Assembly (NCBI RefSeq): GCF_001613505.1
Contig: NZ_BDCM01000019.1
Location: forward strand, 81,117-145,116
Reading direction: 5' to 3'
DNA: 64,000 nt
Source of the DNA: Nocardia mikamii NBRC 108933
GTDB lineage: Bacteria > Actinomycetota > Actinomycetes > Mycobacteriales > Mycobacteriaceae
A program made the translations under genes and the position numbers. The notes under the pieces are model-generated. The model was not told where the DNA came from. It worked only from the letters and a program-made list of their open reading frames with translations, and ran no database searches. Positions 1 to 9,406 of this stretch are shown here, piece after piece (the first letter of the stretch is position 1; each line of letters starts with the position of its first letter).

Positions 1-1
1 C

Positions 2-1006
2 GACAAGACCTACCGGCTGGAGGTGACCACTCCCGATCTGCTCGCCTCGCGCACCGATCTCTGGGATCCCACCACCGGTGACGATCCCGCCGAGGCGGCG
101 GCGGCGTCGGCGAAACAGGAACGCGAGGCACTGCTGTCGGAGGCCTCGGAGCTGCTGCAGGCTCAGATCGGCATGGATTCGGTCAAGGAGCAGGTCGACC
201 GGCTCAAGTCCGGCGTACTGATGGATCAGGTCCGGGCCAAGCGCGGGCTGGCGGTGGAATCCAAATCGCAGCACCTGATCTTCTCCGGCCCGCCCGGCAC
301 CGGTAAGACCACGATCGCCCGCGTCATCGCGAAGATCTTCGCCGGTCTGGGCGTGGTCGAGAATCCGGAAGTGATCGAGGTGTCGCGCAACGACATGGTC
401 GGCACCCACCTCGGCCATACCGCACCCAAGACCAACGCCCTCATCGATTCCGCGCTCGGCGGTGTGCTGTTCATCGACGAGGCCTACACCCTGATCCAGG
501 AGGGACTGTCCGGCGGCGACGCCTTCGGCAAGGAAGCCGTCGACACCCTGCTGGCGCGGATGGAGAACGATCGCGACAAGCTGGTGGTGGTGATCGCCGG
601 ATACGAGGATCAGATCGACCGGTTCCTGGCCTCCAACGACGGTCTCGCCTCGCGCTTCACCAAACGCATCCGCTTCTCCAGCTACGGTGGCGACGAACTG
701 GTCCAGATCGCCGATCACATTGCGCGCAAGAAGGATTCGCTGCTGTCCGAACAGGCGCGCGAGGTACTGCGGGAACGCTGCGATCAGCTCGCGTCGCAAA
801 CGAAGAACGGACGCCGGCTGATCGATCTGGCCGGTAACGGCCGGTTCATCCGCAATGTCGTCGAGGCCGCCGAGGCCGAACGCGACTACCGCTTCACCCG
901 CGAGAACGTCGACATCGCCGCACTCACCAACGAGGAATTGATGACGATCGACGCCTTCGACATCGCCGCCGCGCTGTCGGGTTTGGCGCCGGCCGCGACC
1001 AGCTGA
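2..1006 (+). CDS. eccA: EccA, ESX type VII secretion AAA+ ATPase (5' end missing)
   Basis: C-terminal 334 residues of a cytosolic AAA+ ATPase of the CbxX/CfqX type. The frame is open from nucleotide 2, so the gene starts outside the window. Walker A GPPGTGKT is encoded near 288-312, Walker B VLFIDEAYTL near 466-495, and an arginine-finger/sensor region (ASRFTKRIRF) near 646-680. In the family, EccA has an N-terminal TPR domain, missing here, and is thought to act on PE/PPE or Esx substrates or their EspG chaperones. The stop lies 4 nt before eccB, so it is the first visible gene of the ESX operon. An EccA at the front of the locus is the ESX-3 arrangement. Confidence 0.95.
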   Translation, partial: DKTYRLEVTTPDLLASRTDLWDPTTGDDPAEAAAASAKQEREALLSEASELLQAQIGMDSVKEQVDRLKSGVLMDQVRAKRGLAVESKSQHLIFSGPPGTGKTTIARVIAKIFAGLGVVENPEVIEVSRNDMVGTHLGHTAPKTNALIDSALGGVLFIDEAYTLIQEGLSGGDAFGKEAVDTLLARMENDRDKLVVVIAGYEDQIDRFLASNDGLASRFTKRIRFSSYGGDELVQIADHIARKKDSLLSEQAREVLRERCDQLASQTKNGRRLIDLAGNGRFIRNVVEAAEAERDYRFTRENVDIAALTNEELMTIDAFDIAAALSGLAPAATS

Positions 1007-1010
1007 CGCC

Positions 1011-2576
1011 ATGGCGCGATTCCGGGTGGTGACCAAGCACCAGATATCGGGGTGGCGGTTCCTGCTGCGCCGGATCGAGCACGCGCTGGTGCGGCGCGAG
1101 GTCTCCATGATCGACGATCCGCAGCGCGGCCGATCCACCGCGCTCTCGATCGGAATCGCGCTGGCCTGCGTCGTCGTCGCCGGCGCCGCGGTGATGGCGT
1201 TCTTCAAGCCCGCCAAACAGGTCGGCAACGCCGACATCGTCGCCGACAAGAACAGTGGCGCGCTCTACGTGAAGGTCGGCGGGCGACTGCATCCGGCGCT
1301 GAATCTGACCTCGGCGCGGCTGATCAGCGGTAAGGCGGCCGACCCGGTGCCGGTCTCCCAGCAGGAGCTGGACAAGTATCCGCGCGGTCCGTGGGTGGGA
1401 ATTCCGGGCGCTCCCGACAGTATCGTCGGCAGCACCGACACCGACTCCTCGTGGACGGTGTGTGATACCACCCGCACCGGTGCGGACGCACCGATCGACC
1501 GGACCACCGGCCTGCCCACCACCGCCGGCTCCGCGGTGGTCACCACCGCCATCGGCGGCCCGCTGACCGTGGACGACGACACCACCCACACGCTGTCCGG
1601 TGATCAGGCGCGGCTGCTGCGCAATGGTTCGATCACCTGGCTGGTCTACGACGATCGCGACAAGGGCGTGGTGCGCGCGGCGATCGATCTGCGCGACTCC
1701 GCGGTCACCCTGGCGCTCGGTATCGACGCCACCATGCCGGTTCCGCAGGCCTCGCGCGGGTTGATCGAGGCGATACCCGAGGTGCCTCCGCTGCGGGTGC
1801 CCGACGTGCCCGGCGCGGGCGGGGTCACCACGCTCTCCTCGGGCCTGTCGGTGCCCGTCGGATCGGTGCTGAGCGTGTCGAGCCCGGACCGCCCCGCCTC
1901 CTACTATCTGGCCTCGCAATCGGGCCTGGTGCAGATCAGCGCGGTGCTGGCGGCCGTCGTCCGCAACGCCGATTCGCACGGCACGGCCACCACCATGGCG
2001 GTCGGCCCGGATGTGGTCGCCGCCAATCTGCGACCCGGAACCTGGCCCGGCACAGAGGATTATCCGGCGCGGGCCGTGCAGGTCGTCGAGGCGAACCGCT
2101 ACGGCGTGACCTGCTACCACTGGTCGCGCGGCGGCCGGGATCCGAATGCGAGCACCCAGGTGCTGTACGGGCGACGGCTCCCGCTGACCGCCGAACAACA
2201 GACCCGTATCGTCGGCCTGGTCACCGCGCCGGCGTCGCACGGCGCCACCGCCGACACCGCGTACATGCCCGGCGGCACCGGCCGGTTCGTCCAGGTCACC
2301 GGCGCCGATCCGGCCTCACCGCTGCGGGAGTCGCTGTACTGGATCTCCGACAGCGGCGTGCGCTACGGCATCGACGTGGCCCCGGGCGCCATCGGCGATC
2401 AGACCCTGGCCGCGCTCGGTCTGCGGGCGCCGCTGCCCGCGCCGTGGAGCGTGGTGTCGCTGTTCGCCGTCGGCCCGGCGCTGTCCCAGCGCGACGCCCG
2501 CGTCCAGCACGACGGAATTCCGTCCGACAAGTCCGCGGTCGGTCTGCCACAGCAGTCGGAAGGTGGGGGTCCATGA
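1011..2576 (+). CDS. eccB: EccB, ESX membrane core component
   Basis: 521 residues, the usual EccB length. It has a short cytosolic N-terminus (VVTKHQISGWRFLLRRIEHA), one transmembrane helix at about residues 45-66 (ALSIGIALACVVVAGAAVMA), and a large periplasmic part with the EccB repeats. The family's paired periplasmic cysteines are visible in WTVCDTT and GVTCYHW. EccB belongs to the EccBCDE inner-membrane complex. The last codons overlap the eccC start (ATGA), indicating translational coupling. The start ATG follows the eccA stop by 4 nt. Sequence blocks such as QISAVLAAVVRN and PWSVVSLF match what I know of mycobacterial EccB proteins. Confidence 0.96.
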   Translation: MARFRVVTKHQISGWRFLLRRIEHALVRREVSMIDDPQRGRSTALSIGIALACVVVAGAAVMAFFKPAKQVGNADIVADKNSGALYVKVGGRLHPALNLTSARLISGKAADPVPVSQQELDKYPRGPWVGIPGAPDSIVGSTDTDSSWTVCDTTRTGADAPIDRTTGLPTTAGSAVVTTAIGGPLTVDDDTTHTLSGDQARLLRNGSITWLVYDDRDKGVVRAAIDLRDSAVTLALGIDATMPVPQASRGLIEAIPEVPPLRVPDVPGAGGVTTLSSGLSVPVGSVLSVSSPDRPASYYLASQSGLVQISAVLAAVVRNADSHGTATTMAVGPDVVAANLRPGTWPGTEDYPARAVQVVEANRYGVTCYHWSRGGRDPNASTQVLYGRRLPLTAEQQTRIVGLVTAPASHGATADTAYMPGGTGRFVQVTGADPASPLRESLYWISDSGVRYGIDVAPGAIGDQTLAALGLRAPLPAPWSVVSLFAVGPALSQRDARVQHDGIPSDKSAVGLPQQSEGGGP

Positions 2577-5500
2577 CCAGCACACGCCGCTTCGTCCGCC
2601 CGGCCCGCGCCGAACGCGGGCCGAAGGCGCCGGCGGTCACGGAGTTGCGGTTGCAGCCGCCCACCGAATTGCCCAAACCCGTTCCGCCGTCCCGGATTCG
2701 GATGATCATGCCGGTCGTCATGGTCGCCGGTATGGGCGGGATGATGGTGATGATGTTCCGCAACGGTGGCGGAGCCGTCAATCCGATGATGATGATGTTC
2801 CCCGTCATGATGCTGGTGTCGATGTTCGGCATGGTCGGCGGTGGTATGAGCGGTGGCGGCGGCGGTGGCGCGGCCTCGCTCAACGAGGAACGCAAGGATT
2901 ACCTGCGTTCCATCGGGGAGAACCGTAAGACGGTGCACACCGCCGAAGCCGAGCTCTACACCTATCTGCGCCACACTCATCCCGGCCCGGCGGAGATCGC
3001 CCGGTTGGTCGGCGGTAAGCGGATGTGGGAGGTGCAGGTGGCCAGCCCGCAGTTCCTGCGGGTGCGAATCGGCCGGGGGCGCATCGCGAATCAGGTCCGG
3101 GTGATCGTGCCCGAGGCCGCCCCGACCTCCGATCTCGATCCCGTCGGCGTCGTCGAGGTCACCCGGTTCGCCAAGGCGTACTCGACGGTGGGCGGTATGC
3201 CGGTCGCGATCAATCTGCTGTCGGCCCCGCAGGTGGGATTCGACGGTGATCAGGAGGCGGTGGCCGGGCTAGTGCGCGCGATGATCGCGGAGATCGCGGT
3301 GTTGCACGGACCGGACCAGGTCGCCGTCGCCGCCGTGCTGGCCGATCCCGACGCCCCGCAGTGGGCGTGGCTCAAATGGCTTCCGCACACCCAGCATCCG
3401 AGCGAGACCGATGCCATCGGTTCCAGCCGGATGGTTTATCGCACGGTCGCCGAGCTGCGGTCGAAGGTGCTCGCCGGGCTCAACCGCGGCCCCTTCTCGG
3501 CCAACAGCCAGCCCACCCTGGATCGCACGCACTACATCCTGCTCGTCGATATCACCGGGCCGGCCAGCGAACGCGACGTCTCGGGCGTGGACGGCTGCAC
3601 CTGGATACGCCTGGGCAGCACCGAGCAGAGTCTGCCGCGCGCACTGAAGTTCACCGTCTCCCCGGATCGCGAACTGCACGAGGTGACCGCACGCGGCTTG
3701 CGCCGGGTGGGTGTCGCCGACACGATCTCGGTTCCGGCGATGACGGCCCTGGCCCGCGGCCTGTCACCGTTCCGGTTGTCCACGGTGGTGGAGGCGGTGG
3801 TCGCCGAACAGGCCGGGACCGGGACGTCGTGGGAGGAGATGGTCGGGGTCATCGATCCCGGTGCGATCCGCGCGGAGCGGCAGTGGCCCCGCCGCCGCGA
3901 CATCGACCGGGCCCGGCTCAACATCCCCTTCGGCCACGATCCCGCCGGACAGGTGGTCTACCTCGACATCAAGGAGTCGGCCGAGGAGGGCATGGGCCCG
4001 CACGGCATGTGCATCGGCGCCACCGGCTCCGGCAAATCGGAATTCCTTCGGACCCTGGTGCTTTCGGCCGTCGCGACGCACTCACCGGATGTGCTGAACC
4101 TGCTGCTGGTCGACTTCAAGGGTGGTGCGACCTTCCTCGGCTTCGACCGCCTGCACCACGTGACGGCGGTCGTCACCAACATGGAGGAAGAAGCCGATCT
4201 CGTCACCCGTATGGAGGACGTCATCAACGGCGAGATGGCGCGCCGGCAGCGCGTGCTGCGCGATGCCGGCAACTTCGCCAATGTCGCCGATTACGAGCGC
4301 GCCCGCGAGCAGGGCGCGCAGCTGGCGCCGCTGCCCACCCTGTTGATCATCCTCGACGAGTTCGCCGAACTGCTCGAACAGCATCCGAACTTCGCGAAAC
4401 TGTTCGTCGCCATCGGCCGGCTCGGCCGCTCGCTGCGCATCCATCTGCTGCTCGCCTCGCAGAAGGTGCCCGCCAACCGGATGGGTGAGCTCGAGGCCCA
4501 CCTGTCCTACCGAATCGCGTTGCGCACCAACCAGACCAGCGATTCCCGCGACGCCATCGGCACCGCCGACGCCTACCACCTGCCCAAGAAGCCGGGTTCG
4601 GGATATCTGCGCGTCGGCGCGGGCGATCTGCAGCGTTTCCAGGCCGCGTACGTCGGCTCGCCGTATATCCCACCCGCGCAGGCGGCTTCACCGGCCGATG
4701 CGCAGCGGGCCCGGCGCCCCGGCGGCGGATACAAACCGCCGCAACGGTTCACCACCGCCCACGTCGTCGCCGCCCGCCCGGAACCGGTCGTCGAGCCGCG
4801 GCTCGTCCTGCCCGAATCCGAGGACGAGAACGACGCGGTGACGTTGATGGAGACCGTGCTCGCGCAGCTGGCCGGGCACGGGCGTCCCGCCCACAAGATG
4901 TGGTTGCCCCCGCTGGGCGTGCCGCCGACCCTGGAGCGCCTGGTCACCGCCGTCCAGCCCGGGGCACTGCAGATTCCGCTGGCGATCGTGGACAAGCCGC
5001 GCCAGCAGCGTCAGGACGTGTGGACCGTGGACCTGTCGGCCGCGGGTGGTCACCTCGCGGTGGTCGGCGGACCGCAGTCGGGCAAATCGACTGCGCTGCA
5101 AACCTTGGTGATCGCGACCGCGCTGACCCACAGTCCCGAACAGGTGCAGTTCTACTGCCTGGACTTCTCCGGCGGTCTTTCCGGTCTGCGCGGCGTGCCG
5201 CATGTGGGATCGGTGGCCTCGGCGCGGGAAGGGGACCGGATCCGGCGAACCTTCGCGCTGATCACCAATCTGATCGCCCACCGGCAGGCGTTGTTCAGCG
5301 AGCTGGGGATCGACAGCATGCGCGAATTCCGCCGCCGGCGCCAATCCCCGGCGGATTCGGCGGAGTTGACCGCGCGCGGTGACGAACACGGCGACGTCTT
5401 CTTCGTCATCGACGGATGGGATATCGGATTCTCGGTCAACGGGCCGTATTTCGACGAATATCTGCCCGTGATGGAAACCATTGCGCTGCAAGGCCTCAAC

Positions 5501-6589
5501 TTCGGAATCCATCTGGTGGTCAGCAGTTCGCGGTGGGCGGCGATCCGGCCGAATGTCAAGGATCTGCTGCAGACTCGGCTGGAATTGCGGCTCGGCGATC
5601 TCACCGACACCGTCTTCAACAATCATCGCGCGGTGGTCGCCTCCATCCCGCCCGACCGTCCCGGCCGCGGCATTTCGGCCGACGGCCTGCACATGCTGAC
5701 CGCGCTGCCGCGCATCGACGGTTCCGGCGATGCCGACACCGCCGCCCAGGGGATGAGCGCGGCGATCGCGGAATTGGACCGGCGGTTCGAAGGACGCCGG
5801 GCGCCCGCGGTCAAGCTGCTGCCCGCCCAGATCACCATGTCCGAGATCATCACCGGGCGGCCGGAGCCGCAGACACTCGCGCAACGACTGGCGCTGCCGT
5901 TCGGTGTCCGGGAATCCGATTTGACTCCGGCCACGGTCGATTTCGGGGTATCGACGCATTTCGCCGTCATCGGCTCGCCGGGCTGCGGCAAGTCGACGGT
6001 GCTGGCCGCGCTGCTGGAATCGATTCGCACCCAGTTCACTCCGGCTCAGGCGGTGGTGGTGCTGGTCGACTACCGGCGTCAGCACATGGAGGCGATTCCG
6101 GACGAACAGCTGATCGGCTATCTGACCAGCGAGCGCGACCTCATCGACAGCCTGCCCGGTTTCGCCCAGAAGATGCGCGCCCGGCGCCCACCGGACAACG
6201 TCACGCCCCAGCAGTTGCGGGAGCGTTCATGGTGGAACGGCCCCGAGGTCTTCGTGGTGGTCGACGACTATCACATGGTGGCCGCGCGCGGCGGGCTCAA
6301 TCCGCTGGATCCGTTGAAGGACCTCATCGTCGACGGTCGCGACACCGGATTCCATCTCATCGTCGCCCGCAATATCGCGCAGGCCGATATGGCCTTGTAC
6401 GACAACGTTCTCGGCCAGATCAAGAATCTGAACAGCTCCGGATTCATCATGGACGGCTCGAAACTCGACGGCATGCTGATCGGTGACGTCAAGGCGACCA
6501 AGCAGCCGGTGGGCCGGGGCATCTTCGTCGAGCCGCTGCAGTCGCGCCGGGATCTGGTCCAGGCCGCGTGGGTGCCACGGCCGGAATAG
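2573..6589 (+). CDS. eccC: EccC, ESX FtsK/SpoIIIE motor ATPase (single chain)
   Basis: 1,338 residues with the EccCa and EccCb halves in one polypeptide, as in ESX-3. I chose the ATG that overlaps the eccB stop. It is preceded by GGTGGGGG, and an upstream in-frame start would run back inside eccB. Two Met/Gly-rich transmembrane helices lie at about residues 42-95, followed by three FtsK/SpoIIIE ATPase domains. Their Walker A motifs are GATGSGKSE (about 481), GGPQSGKST (about 831) and GSPGCGKST (about 1134). The motor recognises the C-terminal signal of Esx/PE substrates and powers export. The run of Met codons between the membrane segments (NPMMMMFPVMM) is unusual but in frame. Confidence 0.96.
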   Translation: MTSTRRFVRPARAERGPKAPAVTELRLQPPTELPKPVPPSRIRMIMPVVMVAGMGGMMVMMFRNGGGAVNPMMMMFPVMMLVSMFGMVGGGMSGGGGGGAASLNEERKDYLRSIGENRKTVHTAEAELYTYLRHTHPGPAEIARLVGGKRMWEVQVASPQFLRVRIGRGRIANQVRVIVPEAAPTSDLDPVGVVEVTRFAKAYSTVGGMPVAINLLSAPQVGFDGDQEAVAGLVRAMIAEIAVLHGPDQVAVAAVLADPDAPQWAWLKWLPHTQHPSETDAIGSSRMVYRTVAELRSKVLAGLNRGPFSANSQPTLDRTHYILLVDITGPASERDVSGVDGCTWIRLGSTEQSLPRALKFTVSPDRELHEVTARGLRRVGVADTISVPAMTALARGLSPFRLSTVVEAVVAEQAGTGTSWEEMVGVIDPGAIRAERQWPRRRDIDRARLNIPFGHDPAGQVVYLDIKESAEEGMGPHGMCIGATGSGKSEFLRTLVLSAVATHSPDVLNLLLVDFKGGATFLGFDRLHHVTAVVTNMEEEADLVTRMEDVINGEMARRQRVLRDAGNFANVADYERAREQGAQLAPLPTLLIILDEFAELLEQHPNFAKLFVAIGRLGRSLRIHLLLASQKVPANRMGELEAHLSYRIALRTNQTSDSRDAIGTADAYHLPKKPGSGYLRVGAGDLQRFQAAYVGSPYIPPAQAASPADAQRARRPGGGYKPPQRFTTAHVVAARPEPVVEPRLVLPESEDENDAVTLMETVLAQLAGHGRPAHKMWLPPLGVPPTLERLVTAVQPGALQIPLAIVDKPRQQRQDVWTVDLSAAGGHLAVVGGPQSGKSTALQTLVIATALTHSPEQVQFYCLDFSGGLSGLRGVPHVGSVASAREGDRIRRTFALITNLIAHRQALFSELGIDSMREFRRRRQSPADSAELTARGDEHGDVFFVIDGWDIGFSVNGPYFDEYLPVMETIALQGLNFGIHLVVSSSRWAAIRPNVKDLLQTRLELRLGDLTDTVFNNHRAVVASIPPDRPGRGISADGLHMLTALPRIDGSGDADTAAQGMSAAIAELDRRFEGRRAPAVKLLPAQITMSEIITGRPEPQTLAQRLALPFGVRESDLTPATVDFGVSTHFAVIGSPGCGKSTVLAALLESIRTQFTPAQAVVVLVDYRRQHMEAIPDEQLIGYLTSERDLIDSLPGFAQKMRARRPPDNVTPQQLRERSWWNGPEVFVVVDDYHMVAARGGLNPLDPLKDLIVDGRDTGFHLIVARNIAQADMALYDNVLGQIKNLNSSGFIMDGSKLDGMLIGDVKATKQPVGRGIFVEPLQSRRDLVQAAWVPRPE

Positions 6590-6616
6590 CGCAAAGGTGT
6601 GGTGTATTCCGCACAA

Positions 6617-6636
6617 CATTCCCAAGGGCGGGAATG
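6617..6636. promoter_or_regulatory. Inverted repeat between eccC and the PE gene
   Basis: Arms CATTCCC and GGGAATG are separated by six bases (AAGGGC) in the 108-nt gap after eccC. It may be a weak intrinsic terminator after eccC or an operator for a separate promoter of the PE/PPE/esx group. The gap is the longest between the core ESX genes, so a local promoter is plausible. There is no U-run, which favours an operator. Nothing in the sequence decides between the two. Confidence 0.35.
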
Positions 6637-6697
6637 CCATAGCGTTCTTTCTGTAACCGCTCATACCAGAGTCGGCGTCACTTGTGAGGAGACCTCC

Positions 6698-7018
6698 ATG
6701 TATCTCCAGTTCAGTCCGGAAGTCATCGCTGCTGTTTACAGCACGAACACTGCTGTCGCCACCACGCTGTCCGGCTTGATGAACACCGCAGCCGCGGCCA
6801 GTACTCCGGCTCCGCCGAGTGCGGATCCGGTCAGCGCCGGGTTGTCGTCCGCCTTCACCAGTTATCAGGGCGGCTTCTTCAACATCACCAACAACGGCAT
6901 CACGAAGTTCCACGAAGGGAACAGCAAGCTGCCGGAATCGATTCAGCGATACGAATTCAGCGATGGCGAGGGTGGCGCGCAGGTCAGCTCGGCCGGCGCC
7001 GGCGTCGTAGCTATCTGA
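6698..7018 (+). CDS. PE-family-like ESX substrate
   Basis: 106 residues, the size of a bare PE domain. ATG 6698 is preceded by GAGGAGACCTCC, a good ribosome binding site. The protein is Ala/Thr/Ser-rich and helical, and carries a YxxxD element (YEFSD) near residue 85, the general secretion signal of type VII substrates. A clear Pro-Glu pair near the N-terminus is not seen, so the PE call rests on size, the YxxxD signal and position immediately before a PPE gene in an ESX locus. It probably pairs with the downstream PPE protein as an EspG-escorted heterodimer. Confidence 0.7.
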   Translation: MYLQFSPEVIAAVYSTNTAVATTLSGLMNTAAAASTPAPPSADPVSAGLSSAFTSYQGGFFNITNNGITKFHEGNSKLPESIQRYEFSDGEGGAQVSSAGAGVVAI

Positions 7019-7039
7019 CAACTCGGCTGGGAGTGCGTG

Positions 7040-8557
7040 ATGGACGCGGTTTCCGGTGCGGCGGCGGGGGCCGCGGCCGGTATGAGTGTGGCCGGAGACA
7101 TCGGCTGTTCCGCGGCAGACCCCGCTGCTACTTTGCAGGCGGCGCTCGACCTGGCTGTTATGGCCAGCCTGGCGATGGAAGCGATGCAAACGCTCGCATT
7201 CGGCGCGCTTCCGCCGGAGGTGAATTCGGCACAACTGACCGCGGGCCCCGGCCCGGCTCCGATGATGGCTACCTCGGCCGCCTACGGGGCGGTAGCGGAG
7301 GCGTTGACGGCAGCGGCCGGTGGATTCGAGGGATCCAACGGAGCGATGCAAGTTTCGTGGCAGAGCGAGGCCGGTGAACGCGCGCACAGCGCGTTCAGTA
7401 ATCACACGATGTGGTACCGGGAACAGGCTGCCGTCGCCCAGCAGATGTCGGAGCTCGCAGCCAGCGCCGGGGCGGCCAACGGCGCTGCGCGCGCGATGAT
7501 GCCGCCGCTGCCGGTGATCCTCGCCAACCGGGCAGCTGCTGTGGTGCTGGCAGCCGAGAACGTCGCGTGTCAGGGTGCGGTGACGCCGTTGCTCCTGGAG
7601 AACGAAGCGATGTACCTGATGATGTGGGTACAAGCAGCGGAGACGATGGAGGTCTACCAGGCGGAATCGACAGCGCTGATCGCCGCCATGCCACCACCGT
7701 TGGTGGCGCCGACCATCGCCGGTGAGGGCGGAAGTCCTCCGGGGACAACGTATTTCAGTCCTCCCGACCCGCCGCCGCAAGGCGGTGGTGGCGGGTACCA
7801 CGGGACCTCCGACCCCGGCGGACCGGGCGGGCCGGGCGGCGGACCGGGCGGCGGCCCCGGCGACGGCTCGGGCGATGTCACCGGCGACGGGCTCGATCCG
7901 GGCAAGCCTGCGGGACCGACCGATACGGGCGTCGATCCCGCTCAGACCACACCCGGCGGGTCCGAGGCCCAGAGCGCGTTGTCGGATGTCAACAACACCA
8001 TGTCGTCGATGACCGACTCGCTGGGCAATTCCGGTGGTGACGGCGGCTATCTGACCGAGGAGCAACACGGCTTCTACGGCACGTCACCGTACTCGACCAC
8101 CCTCATGGGCCTCAACGGCGGTGTGGGCAGCGCGGTCTCGTTCTCGATGGTCCGCAGTGGGTTGGGTGCGGTGCCCGCCTCCGGCACCGGATTCCGGATG
8201 CCGGCCAACTGGGGTCAGATGGGAGCCAAGGCATTCGGTCCGCTGCCCGGTGAACCGACCACCGGACCGGTGCCGCCGCGCAACGTACCGCGAGGTGCGG
8301 TGGCGCCCAAGGCGCAGATGCGTCGGCGCCGCGACGACGAGAAGAAGCCCTCCAAGGTCTTCGTGCCCGGTGACCACGAAGAGGTGCCGGTGCTCGAGAA
8401 GACTCCTGTGGTCGGCGTAATCGAATACGCCGACGACGACCACACAATCGACTCTGTACCGGAATTGGTCCCCGCCCTCGGTGTGCTCGACCGCGTCGAG
8501 GACGAGCCGGTCACGGTTCCGATGGATGTCCCCGGCGAATACCGGAGTCGCGACTAG
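7040..8557 (+). CDS. PPE-family protein, ESX substrate with long N-terminal extension
   Basis: About 505 residues. The PPE core begins ALPPEVNSAQL and contains the helical-hairpin turn VSWQSEAG. The PPE motif sits near residue 58 instead of about 8-10 as in most PPE proteins. The start is ATG 7040 (or the adjoining GTG 7037), supported by GGGAG at 7029-7033. Internal ATGs nearer the PPE motif have no ribosome binding site. A Pro/Gly-rich linker follows at about residues 245-310 (GGPGGPGGGPGGGPGDG), then an acidic C-terminal region ending DVPGEYRSRD. It follows the PE-like gene by 21 nt and probably forms a secreted pair with it. Confidence 0.85.
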   Translation: MDAVSGAAAGAAAGMSVAGDIGCSAADPAATLQAALDLAVMASLAMEAMQTLAFGALPPEVNSAQLTAGPGPAPMMATSAAYGAVAEALTAAAGGFEGSNGAMQVSWQSEAGERAHSAFSNHTMWYREQAAVAQQMSELAASAGAANGAARAMMPPLPVILANRAAAVVLAAENVACQGAVTPLLLENEAMYLMMWVQAAETMEVYQAESTALIAAMPPPLVAPTIAGEGGSPPGTTYFSPPDPPPQGGGGGYHGTSDPGGPGGPGGGPGGGPGDGSGDVTGDGLDPGKPAGPTDTGVDPAQTTPGGSEAQSALSDVNNTMSSMTDSLGNSGGDGGYLTEEQHGFYGTSPYSTTLMGLNGGVGSAVSFSMVRSGLGAVPASGTGFRMPANWGQMGAKAFGPLPGEPTTGPVPPRNVPRGAVAPKAQMRRRRDDEKKPSKVFVPGDHEEVPVLEKTPVVGVIEYADDDHTIDSVPELVPALGVLDRVEDEPVTVPMDVPGEYRSRD

Positions 8558-8644
8558 CGCGCCGGTCACCGGCCCCGGGCCTCCCCTCAACGTCTCCGCC
8601 GATCGCGGAGCCGACTGTGAAACGAACTTCGAAAGGAATGAGAA

Positions 8645-9046
8645 ATGACCAATCCCAATGTCTTGCAGGGAACATCGGACGACTGGAACACCGGTGCTAC
8701 CAAGACCGCGCTGGCGCTCGGTGAGCTCGAGAACCAGCTCCGGACCCTGGATGCGACTCGGCTGGGGTTGAACACCGCGGTCAAGAGTCAGCACACCGGT
8801 ACGGCGATCGACAACACCCTCAACGATCTGCACATCAGCGGTAAGAATCTCGCCACTGAACTGCAGCGCATTCTGAGCGAGATCCAGAAGCGCGGCGGCA
8901 AGGTCGATATGGACGACCTCGATGCCGCGCAAAAGGTGCTCGCTGCCGACGGTAGCGATGGCCACGTCAACGCGACCGAAGGGTCCGGCGGAGCCTTCGC
9001 CGCCTCCCAGATGTCGGGCAAGATCAACACCTCTTTCGCGTCCTGA
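8645..9046 (+). CDS. Esx (WXG100-like) protein, EsxG position
   Basis: 133 residues with two predicted helices around a short turn. ATG 8645 follows GAAAGGA. The turn where WxG is expected reads SQHTGTAID, so the tryptophan is absent, as also reported for EsxG of mycobacterial ESX-3. The protein is about 35 residues longer than typical WXG100 members, with a C-terminal tail after KVLAADGSDG. Its place directly before the second esx gene and espG indicates the EsxG partner of an EsxG/EsxH-type heterodimer. The assignment to EsxG is by position, not close sequence match. Confidence 0.75.
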   Translation: MTNPNVLQGTSDDWNTGATKTALALGELENQLRTLDATRLGLNTAVKSQHTGTAIDNTLNDLHISGKNLATELQRILSEIQKRGGKVDMDDLDAAQKVLAADGSDGHVNATEGSGGAFAASQMSGKINTSFAS

Positions 9047-9103
9047 CCCCTGGCAGCCGTGCAGATCTCATTCCCGGAAAACACACGAAAGGTCCGATGA
9101 ATC

Positions 9104-9406
9104 ATGGCCGGAAATATGTACTTCAATTTCGCTCAGGTCGATGAGCACCACACCACGCTCAAAACGCTCGGGCAGGCGATGGAAGACAATGTCAACAACC
9201 TGAAGAACCTGCAGGGAACGCTGGCGAACATCCTGGGTGGTGCGTCCTCGGATGCCTACCAGGAGGTCGCGGGGAAGCTGAACGGCTTGCTGGTGGCCCA
9301 CCAGTCGAACCTGGTTCGGCTGAATCAGCAGATCCACTTCGCCGCCGGTAGCCAGGGTATGGTCCAGATTGCCGACAAGGCCAGTGCCGCGAGCATGCGT
9401 GGATGA
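9104..9406 (+). CDS. Esx (WXG100-like) protein, EsxH position
   Basis: Exactly 100 residues, the WXG100 length. The N-terminus MYFNFAQVDEHH resembles the MYNY opening of EsxH/TB10.4. The turn reads LGGASSDAY, so the WxG tryptophan is missing here too, and the C-terminus ends DKASAASMRG. The start ATG 9104 has GAAAGG about 12 nt upstream, a rather long spacing. It lies 57 nt after the partner esx gene and overlaps the candidate espG start. In mycobacterial ESX-3 the EsxG/EsxH dimer is needed for iron and zinc acquisition. That role here is inference. Confidence 0.78.
   Translation: MAGNMYFNFAQVDEHHTTLKTLGQAMEDNVNNLKNLQGTLANILGGASSDAYQEVAGKLNGLLVAHQSNLVRLNQQIHFAAGSQGMVQIADKASAASMRG

Noticed and set aside
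1..1010. Iron box (IdeR) or Zur box for the ESX locus
   Set aside because: Not seen. The promoter of eccA lies outside the window.
2444..2573. Longer eccC start upstream of 2573
   Set aside because: It would overlap eccB by over 120 nt and adds an Arg/Pro-rich tail. The ATGA overlap start has a good ribosome binding site.
4688..8068. Long minus-strand open frames opposite eccC and PPE
   Set aside because: Composition is Arg/His/Gln/Gly-rich, with no domains or ribosome binding sites. They are shadows of high-G+C plus-strand genes.
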